This document shows positions 1-3,723 of a stretch of 6,114 nucleotides of DNA, in pieces. The notes under the pieces were generated by a model. It was given only the letters and a program-made list of their open reading frames with translations. It had not been told where the DNA came from and did not search any database. Every line of letters starts with the position of its first letter. Position 1 is the first letter of the stretch. A program made the position numbers and the translations under genes. Origin of the DNA: Thermodesulfovibrionales bacterium (lineage in GTDB: Bacteria > Nitrospirota > Thermodesulfovibrionia > Thermodesulfovibrionales > UBA1546); contig CAKKPR010000147.1 in the NCBI GenBank assembly GCA_919901705.1, forward strand, positions 1 to 6,114. Reading direction: 5' to 3'.

Positions 1-126
1 CTCAAAACTGACGACCAGCTAATGTCAAACTCTTGATTATTCCCACAACTTTCCGTATGATAACGAAAAACCAGTTAATAACATTGTTAAATCTTTTTCG
101 CACAGGCAGCACAAGCAGGAGAAATT

Positions 127-435
127 GTGATACTAATGCTTTTCCTCTTATCAATTGCTCTTTCAGTTGTGTCCGAATCGGCTTCTCAGCTTATATACTT
201 TGTGAAAGTAAGACGCAAATTATCAGAAGCAAAAAAGAAGCCTTCATTTGACTGGTTGCCACAGAAGCGGAAGGCGTTAGTTTCTGAATATATAAAGATT
301 GTAGATGGAAATAAGAACGATTTAATTTGGGGACAAATCGTTTTGTGGCTGTATTATGCGAGCTGGATTTTCCTTATTACGGCGCTCATGATTTTATTAA
401 TATTGTATTTAATGGGCCAAGTGCAGTTTGAGTGA
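127..435 (+). CDS. Small two-helix membrane protein, function unknown
   Basis: A 102-residue protein that I do not recognise. Residues 2-26 form a hydrophobic helix, possibly an uncleaved signal anchor. Residues 27-50 are strongly basic (KVRRK, KKK, QKRK), followed by a polar stretch to about 68. A second, longer hydrophobic segment, rich in W, Y, L and I, spans about 70-96. The likely topology is two membrane spans with the basic linker in the cytoplasm, by the positive-inside rule. The start is a GTG: an AGGAG at 117-121 lies 5 nt before it, whereas the next ATG at 136 is too far from that site. No partner gene is visible; the window edge is close on the left and repeat-rich non-coding DNA follows on the right. 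No function can be assigned. The good ribosome-binding site and coherent hydrophobicity argue that it is a real gene. Confidence 0.6.
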   Translation: MILMLFLLSIALSVVSESASQLIYFVKVRRKLSEAKKKPSFDWLPQKRKALVSEYIKIVDGNKNDLIWGQIVLWLYYASWIFLITALMILLILYLMGQVQFE

Positions 436-490
436 GCAAGAATGAGGGGCAAGACTCATATCACCCGCTCTGGCTAAGTCGGTGGGTCGC

Positions 491-514
491 GGGGAAATAC
501 GGGGAAATACGGGG
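491..514. repeat. 10-bp tandem repeat, 2.4 copies
   Basis: The unit GGGGAAATAC occurs at 491-500 and 501-510 without mismatch, and a third partial unit GGGG at 511-514 runs directly into the dispersed repeat. It lies in non-coding DNA after the small membrane protein gene. Its direct junction with the dispersed repeat suggests it belongs to the same element, perhaps the debris of a transposition or duplication event. That origin is inferred. Confidence 0.7.
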
Positions 515-533
515 TCAGGTCTTGCAATCATGC
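511..533 (+). repeat. Dispersed repeat, copy A (divergent)
   Basis: This copy starts with GGGGTCAGGT followed by CTTG. It shares GGGTCAGGT and then CTTG with copy B at 546-588, but lacks the TCAGA that separates the two parts there and diverges after CTTG. It has the same orientation as copies B and C. I read it as a diverged or differently ended member of one repeat family. Similar GGGGTCAGGTCTTG strings are, to my recollection, common in intergenic DNA near IS200-like transposase genes in related bacteria, but no transposase is visible here. Confidence 0.45.
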
Positions 534-545
534 ATCCAGCCTAAA

Positions 546-588
546 AACAGTCAAAAGGGTCAGGTTCAGACTTGACTATTGACATTTG
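546..588 (+). repeat. Dispersed repeat, copy B (left flank of PIN cassette)
   Basis: The copy begins AACAGTCAA (546-554), has a 6-nt insert AAGGGT relative to copy C, then continues with 28 bases (561-588) that match copy C at 1340-1367 with a single T/C difference. Inside it, TTGA recurs every 7 bases: TTGACTA at 572, TTGACAT at 579 and TTGAGCA at 586. Copies B and C are direct repeats on either side of the PIN nuclease gene pair. Confidence 0.8.
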
Positions 589-607
589 AGCAAAAAGGAA
601 CAATGAC

Positions 608-619
608 TCAATTAATTGA
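608..619. promoter_or_regulatory. 12-bp perfect palindrome, candidate operator of the PIN gene pair
   Basis: TCAATTAATTGA is its own reverse complement and lies 47 bases before the start codon of the PIN-domain gene. Toxin-antitoxin operons are usually repressed by their own protein complex at such palindromes, so an operator role is plausible, but only position and symmetry support it. An extended -10-like string TGGTAAAAT at 642-650 lies between the palindrome and the gene. It would give a very short leader, and no convincing -35 box accompanies it. Confidence 0.3.
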
Positions 620-666
620 TTGCCCGCACCGGCAGATAACATGGTAAAATTAAAAAAGGAATCATA

Positions 667-1122
667 ATGAAGAAAGAGACATTATATCTGGATACATCAG
701 TTATCAGCGCCTATTATGATGAGCGTGCGAAGGAACGTCAAGCAGCCACCATCAAATTTTGGGAAGATATCGTGTCCAATTATAAGGTCTTTATATCTGA
801 GATTACGGTCAGCGAATTGGACAACACTAATGACGAGACCTTAAAAATTAAGTTTCAAAAACTTACTACAGACATGAACGTATTGAAGCTCGACAAGAAG
901 GTCAGAGCATTGGCAAATGCTTATATTAATCACGGTGTCTTTCCAGAGAAATATATTGATGATGCTCTTCATGTTGCTATAGCGACATGCCATGATATTT
1001 CCTATTTAATTTCATGGAATTTTGAACATTTGGTTAAGGTAAAGACGAGAAAAACCGTAAATCTGGTCAATATCTTAGAGGGCTATAAAGAGATTGAAAT
1101 TGTATCACCCCAAGAATTATGA
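667..1122 (+). CDS. PIN-domain ribonuclease, probable VapC-like toxin
   Basis: A 151-residue single-domain PIN protein. The visible acidic metal-binding set is D9 in LDTSVIS, E50 in the strand SEITVSEL, and D99 in DDALHVAIA. The fourth position, often Asp, is N118 in SWNFEHL, a form I associate with one PIN subfamily rather than with an inactivated enzyme. PIN toxins cleave RNA with magnesium or manganese in the cytoplasm, usually tRNA, rRNA or mRNA; the target here cannot be read from sequence. The ATG is preceded by AAGGA at 656-660 with 6-nt spacing. The stop codon overlaps the ribosome-binding site of the 59-residue gene that follows 10 nt later, so the two are probably translationally coupled. 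Unlike classical vapBC, the nuclease gene comes first. The length and intact motifs indicate a complete gene. The PIN fold is secure; a toxin role is inferred from the context. Confidence 0.85.
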   Translation: MKKETLYLDTSVISAYYDERAKERQAATIKFWEDIVSNYKVFISEITVSELDNTNDETLKIKFQKLTTDMNVLKLDKKVRALANAYINHGVFPEKYIDDALHVAIATCHDISYLISWNFEHLVKVKTRKTVNLVNILEGYKEIEIVSPQEL

Positions 1123-1132
1123 GGAGGCCACT

Positions 1133-1312
1133 ATGAAAAAGATAGAATATTTTAATTATCAAAAAGTTGCCAAAGACATGAAGATGCCAGTTTCAATTCT
1201 TAAAAAAATCGAAAAAGAAGTATCGGCTGAATTTCCTAAAGACAAAATGATGTTTGAGCTTCATGTTTTGAGAGCAATACGAAGCGGTTATTGGCAGAAA
1301 AGAGCAGCTTAA
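1133..1312 (+). CDS. 59-residue partner of the PIN nuclease, candidate antitoxin
   Basis: A small, charged, lysine-rich protein (59 residues) with a MKKIEYF beginning, a predicted helical middle (KMPVSILKKIEKEVSAEF) and a C-terminal segment DKMMFELHVLRAIRSGYW. The frame opens further upstream at 1094, but the ATG at 1133 has an excellent GAGGAGG at 1121-1127 with 5-nt spacing, so I place the start there. That ribosome-binding site overlaps the TGA of the PIN gene, indicating co-expression. I recognise no standard VapB, Phd, AbrB or ribbon-helix-helix DNA-binding motif. My recollection is that similar short proteins often follow PIN genes of this type, which would suit an antitoxin of an undescribed or poorly described class. 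An alternative is an accessory factor that guides the nuclease. The gene is well supported; its function is inferred from the neighbour alone. Confidence 0.7.
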   Translation: MKKIEYFNYQKVAKDMKMPVSILKKIEKEVSAEFPKDKMMFELHVLRAIRSGYWQKRAA

Positions 1313-1330
1313 TAAAAAGCCTACACGGGG

Positions 1331-1367
1331 AACAGTCAACAGGTTCAGACTTGATTATTGACATTTG
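1331..1367 (+). repeat. Dispersed repeat, copy C (right flank of PIN cassette)
   Basis: AACAGTCAA at 1331-1339 is followed directly by 28 bases that match copy B at 561-588 except for one position (T at 1355 against C). It lacks the 6-nt insert AAGGGT present in copy B. The same 7-base spacing of TTG is seen at 1351, 1358 and 1365. It starts 18 nt after the stop codon of the 59-residue gene and lies between two convergent toxin-antitoxin modules. Confidence 0.8.
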
Positions 1368-1443
1368 GCCAGATTCATATTGCATCTTTCTACATTATCA
1401 TTTTGGTGTTACAGCAAATTCTCGCTGAAAAATACGCTATGAA

Positions 1444-1878
1444 TCAGGAGTCCTGCGGATTAAATACGGATAATTTTTCAGCCTTTGCTGCGTTTAGAAG
1501 ATTTGTATCAGATGCCGCAAAAGTAATGTTTTCCTTTATTGAGTGTTTCAGCCACAATGCAGAGGCAAGATGAATGCTGTCTGCGGCTCTGAGATAATAT
1601 TTTTCTATCAGTCTCTTTATACTGACGAGAAGTTCATCCTGGAAATCAATGATGAGAAGACACTTCCAGTCAGCCTCAAATTCAGTCAGCAGCTCTTTTA
1701 ATTTCGAATGGGTTATATCACCTTCTCTGCTGCGCCTTATAAGCGCAGACAACATTTCCGGGTAGGTTAATTTGGACGTTGCCATAATGGATTTTCCGGT
1801 CATAAGCCGGGCGATTCCTTCGGAGCCGGTCTCAATGACATATTTCTTAGCTAATGCGCTCGTGTCAAAATAGATCAT
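1444..1878 (-). CDS. vapC: VapC-family PIN-domain toxin ribonuclease
   Basis: A 144-residue PIN-domain protein with all four acidic positions of the family: D5 in MIYFDTSALAKKY, E41 in LTYPEMLSAL, D100 in RAADSIHLASA, and D124 in FAASDTNLL. Proteins of this kind are magnesium-dependent endoribonucleases that stop translation when freed from their antitoxin; the RNA target is not predictable here. The start ATG overlaps the antitoxin stop codon by 4 nt (ATGA). GAGGA at 1885-1889, inside the last antitoxin codons, serves as its ribosome-binding site with 6-nt spacing. Expression is therefore coupled to the antitoxin from the promoter near 2182-2217. No terminator is seen after its stop, and the next gene on that side is convergent. 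Length and motifs show no damage. It differs clearly in sequence from the PIN protein at 667-1122, so the two are not a recent duplication. Confidence 0.92.
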   Translation of the reverse strand: MIYFDTSALAKKYVIETGSEGIARLMTGKSIMATSKLTYPEMLSALIRRSREGDITHSKLKELLTEFEADWKCLLIIDFQDELLVSIKRLIEKYYLRAADSIHLASALWLKHSIKENITFAASDTNLLNAAKAEKLSVFNPQDS

Positions 1879-2159
1879 CTTCTTTCCTCGATGATGGTCT
1901 CAGACATTGGCTTCCCCTTAACTTTTATTGGCTTAAACGGTTTCAATCTGGCATTTATTAAGGGCAGTCTTATCTTTCCCTGCTTTGCCAGGCTCGCGAG
2001 TCTTTCTTCTATGCCGGCGTTTTCTTCAACTGTATCAAGGTTGTGCAGCACAGCCACAGGCATTCCCCTGTCCGTAACCACTATGCTATCTCCTCTTTTG
2101 GTGAGCCCAAGATAATACGTTAGCCTGTTTTTCAGCTCTTTTATTCCTACCTGATGCAT
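1875..2159 (-). CDS. vapB: Phd/VapB-type antitoxin
   Basis: A 94-residue protein. Residues 5-38 (GIKELKNRLTYYL, then KRGDSIVVTDRGMPVAVL) are the Phd/YefM-type DNA-binding domain found in many VapC partners: a helix that packs in the dimer, then a beta hairpin. Residues from about 50 onward form the flexible toxin-binding arm, with IEERLASLAKQGKI followed by a Pro/Lys-rich tail ending ETIIEERR. The protein should bind and block the VapC PIN nuclease encoded immediately downstream and repress its own promoter. The start has a strong AGGAGGTG (minus strand of 2165-2172) with 5-nt spacing. Its last codons carry the ribosome-binding site of the toxin gene, and the two frames overlap by 4 nt. The name follows the partner; by fold it is Phd-like, so other annotators may call it a prevent-host-death family protein. 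Confidence 0.92.
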   Translation of the reverse strand: MHQVGIKELKNRLTYYLGLTKRGDSIVVTDRGMPVAVLHNLDTVEENAGIEERLASLAKQGKIRLPLINARLKPFKPIKVKGKPMSETIIEERR

Positions 2160-2181
2160 ACTTTCACCTCCTCGATTACTA

Positions 2182-2217
2182 TGTAGCTATTGTAGCTACT
2201 TCACATGATAAAATCAA
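2182..2217 (-). promoter_or_regulatory. vapBC promoter with duplicated palindromic operator
   Basis: Read on the minus strand, TTGATT (2212-2217) is separated by exactly 17 nt from TACAAT (2189-2194), a good sigma-70-type promoter whose start would fall near 2182, about 22 nt before the antitoxin ATG. The plus strand shows TGTAGCTA twice, at 2182-2189 and 2191-2198, each containing the palindrome TAGCTA. The repeats are 9 bp apart and cover the -10 box and probable transcription start. Binding of the antitoxin-toxin complex there would block RNA polymerase, which is the usual autoregulation of such modules. The boxes are seen directly; the repressor role is inferred. Confidence 0.65.
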
Positions 2218-2266
2218 GGGTGCTTGTATCGGTCATGACGACATTAATCTGGTTCTTTCTCAAAGT

Positions 2267-2313
2267 AAGTGGGTAAGACCAAGCAAGGAGGGAAGTTAGA
2301 AGGCTACCCACTT
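2267..2313. terminator. 9-bp inverted repeat after the M16 gene, possible terminator
   Basis: AAGTGGGTA (2267-2275) and TACCCACTT (2305-2313) are perfect inverted repeats separated by 29 purine-rich bases. The structure begins 14 nt after the stop codon of the peptidase gene in its direction of transcription, a natural place for the end of the operon. It lacks a clear U-run on either strand and its loop is long, so it may instead be an RNA-stabilising hairpin or the relic of a small repeated element. It also marks the change from core operon to accessory genes. Confidence 0.35.
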
Positions 2314-2327
2314 GAAATGCAAATACG

Positions 2328-3575
2328 TTACCCTGCTATCCCCTTAATATCCCCCTCATTCACGGGGCCGAGGACTGTGACAGCGAAGGCGTTTTGGGAC
2401 ATAAGCCTTTTCGAGAGTTCCTTCACGCGCTTTAAATCTACGGCATTGATATCCTTTATTAACTCAGAAGGCGAATAATACCTGCCGTAATATATCTCCT
2501 GCCTCGCTATATTCTGCATCCTGCTGGATGTTGATTCAAGGCCGAGGATGAGATTGCCTTTAAGCTGTGCCTTAGCCCGTTCAAGCTCGATCTCTGTCAT
2601 ATTATCAGCCAGTTCCCTCATCTCCTTAACTATGAGCTCCATCACCTGCGCAACCCTCTTCCTGCCTGTGCCTGCGTAGACAGCCCACACGCCGGTATCA
2701 AGGTATGCAGATATATAAGAATAAATGGAATAGACCAGCCCCCTCTTCTCCCTTATCTCCTGAAAAAGTCTTGAGCTGACGCCGGCGCCAAGGATTGTAT
2801 TCAGAAGAAATAACACATATCTGTCATCGCTTGCCACAGGAATGCCCTCAACCCCGATACAAATATGAGCCTCTGAAAGTTCCTTGTTATGGACTGTTAC
2901 CTTATTGTTAAATACAGGCGCCTTTCCTTTCTCGGGCTCCGAACCTCTTCTCAGAGAGCCGAAGCTATGGTTCAGCATATCAATAAGCTTATCGAACTCG
3001 AAATTTCCGGCGCATGCCATAACCGTATCTTTTGTGCCGTAATATTTCTTTATATGGCTTAAGAGGTCTTCTCTTTTGAATGTTTTAATCGTACTCCTTT
3101 TCCCGAGAACAGCCTGGCCTATGCCTTCATCACCCCATATAGCAAGGTTGAAGAGGTCATAGATATAATCGTCAGGGGTATCCTCGACCATCTTTATCTC
3201 TTCCTTGATAATCCCCTTTTCCTTCTCCACGTCGTTTTCAGGAAATGCAGAATGCAGGAATATATCGGACAGAAGCTCATTGCCTTTTTCGAAGTACTCG
3301 TCCAGCACCTTAATATAGAATGTCGTGCTCTCCCTTGACGTGAACGCATTGAGGTCTCCGCCGATCGAATCAGTGTCAATAGCTATATCCTTTGCGGAAC
3401 GCTTCTGGGTTCCTTTGAAGAACATATGCTCGAGGAAATGTGATATGCCGTTCTTGTCAGGCGGCTCATTTCTTGAACCGACCTTGACCCATATACCCAA
3501 GGCAACTGAGCGGACATCCTTGATCTGCTCCATAACCACAGGTATGCCGTTTTCAAGATGTATTTTTTTGAACAT
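2328..3575 (-). CDS. M16B-family zinc metallopeptidase (processing peptidase-like)
   Basis: A 415-residue protein with the inverted zinc motif HxxEH at H46, E49 and H50 (ISHFLEHMFFKGT) and the third metal ligand E126 in KEEIKM, 77 residues after E49 as in mitochondrial processing peptidase. The first half (to about 210) is the catalytic M16 domain. The second half is the inactive partner domain, with the conserved GAGVSSRLFQEIREKRGLVYS segment at 263-283 that completes the substrate chamber. No signal peptide is seen, so it probably acts in the cytoplasm, degrading or processing peptides. Bacillus MlpA/YmxG is a relative encoded in the same neighbourhood downstream of pnp. I start at the ATG at 3575, which has AGAAAGGA (3580-3587) 4 nt upstream; an in-frame TTG seven codons earlier would place that site inside the gene. 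Its own substrate is unknown. It is probably co-transcribed with pnp to the extent that the hairpin between them is read through. Confidence 0.9.
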   Translation of the reverse strand: MFKKIHLENGIPVVMEQIKDVRSVALGIWVKVGSRNEPPDKNGISHFLEHMFFKGTQKRSAKDIAIDTDSIGGDLNAFTSRESTTFYIKVLDEYFEKGNELLSDIFLHSAFPENDVEKEKGIIKEEIKMVEDTPDDYIYDLFNLAIWGDEGIGQAVLGKRSTIKTFKREDLLSHIKKYYGTKDTVMACAGNFEFDKLIDMLNHSFGSLRRGSEPEKGKAPVFNNKVTVHNKELSEAHICIGVEGIPVASDDRYVLFLLNTILGAGVSSRLFQEIREKRGLVYSIYSYISAYLDTGVWAVYAGTGRKRVAQVMELIVKEMRELADNMTEIELERAKAQLKGNLILGLESTSSRMQNIARQEIYYGRYYSPSELIKDINAVDLKRVKELSKRLMSQNAFAVTVLGPVNEGDIKGIAG

Positions 3576-3618
3576 AATGTCCTTTCTTAGGCACAATGGA
3601 CAATAAGTGATGGATTGT

Positions 3619-3637
3619 TCGCTTCAGAGCGATTTTT
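3619..3637 (+). terminator. Short hairpin with T-run, plus-strand orientation
   Basis: TCGCT (3619-3623), loop TCAG, AGCGA (3628-3632), then TTTTT (3633-3637), with a further TTTT from 3641. This has the form of a weak intrinsic terminator read on the plus strand, although both flanking genes lie on the minus strand. It could stop antisense transcription rising from the peptidase gene before it reaches pnp, or the resemblance could be chance, since the stem is only 5 bp. Confidence 0.3.
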
Positions 3638-3650
3638 GATTTTTAGAATA

Positions 3651-3714
3651 AAAGATAGGGCATGGTGTCCGAGCGGCTTTTTCGGAACGACCGAGAATAC
3701 CATGCCCTGTCTTT
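3651..3714 (-). terminator. 64-nt nested palindrome after pnp, terminator or mRNA 3' stabiliser
   Basis: Arms of 16 nt (3651-3666 and 3699-3714) pair with one mismatch position, which is a G-U or A-C pair depending on strand, around GGGCATGGT/ACCATGCCC. The 32-nt loop holds shorter pairing options: TCCGA (3668-3672) with TCGGA (3681-3685), or TCGG (3681-3684) with CCGA (3691-3694). It starts 10 nt after the pnp stop on the minus strand, and the distal arm runs into TCTTTTATTCT, a broken U-rich tail. Position and stem strength suit a terminator, probably partial because the same-strand peptidase gene follows, or a structure protecting the rpsO-pnp message from 3' exonucleases. Confidence 0.6.
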
Positions 3715-3723
3715 AAACTGAAC

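Noticed and set aside
21..41. Possible degenerate copy of the dispersed repeat at the left edge
   Set aside because: It shares only CTTGATTATT (32-41) and a nearby GTCAA with copy C; the remainder does not align, so chance cannot be excluded.
572..584. TTGACT/TTGACA as -35 boxes for the PIN gene pair
   Set aside because: No acceptable -10 box lies 16-18 nt downstream of either, and the strings are explained by the repeat's 7-base period, present also in copy C with no gene downstream on that strand.
1094..1132. Longer start for the 59-residue protein, overlapping the PIN gene
   Set aside because: The upstream ATG lacks a ribosome-binding site, while the ATG at 1133 has GAGGAGG at ideal spacing.
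491..1367. Repeats considered as a CRISPR array
   Set aside because: There are only three unequal copies, spacers are irregular and contain genes, and no cas gene is present.
1358..1573. 71-codon plus-strand open frame starting in repeat copy C
   Set aside because: It runs antisense into the conserved C-terminal part of vapC and has no convincing ribosome-binding site.
2232..2239. 8-bp palindrome GTCATGAC upstream of the vapBC promoter
   Set aside because: It is short, lies outside the promoter elements, and sequences of this length arise often by chance.
2269..2478. 69-codon plus-strand open frame across the inverted repeat
   Set aside because: Most of it is antisense to the peptidase C-terminus, and its start lies within the left arm of the inverted repeat.
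3576..3596. TTG start seven codons upstream for the M16 peptidase
   Set aside because: The added codons contain the ribosome-binding site AGAAAGGA of the ATG at 3575, and homologues begin at the equivalent of MFKKIHLENG.
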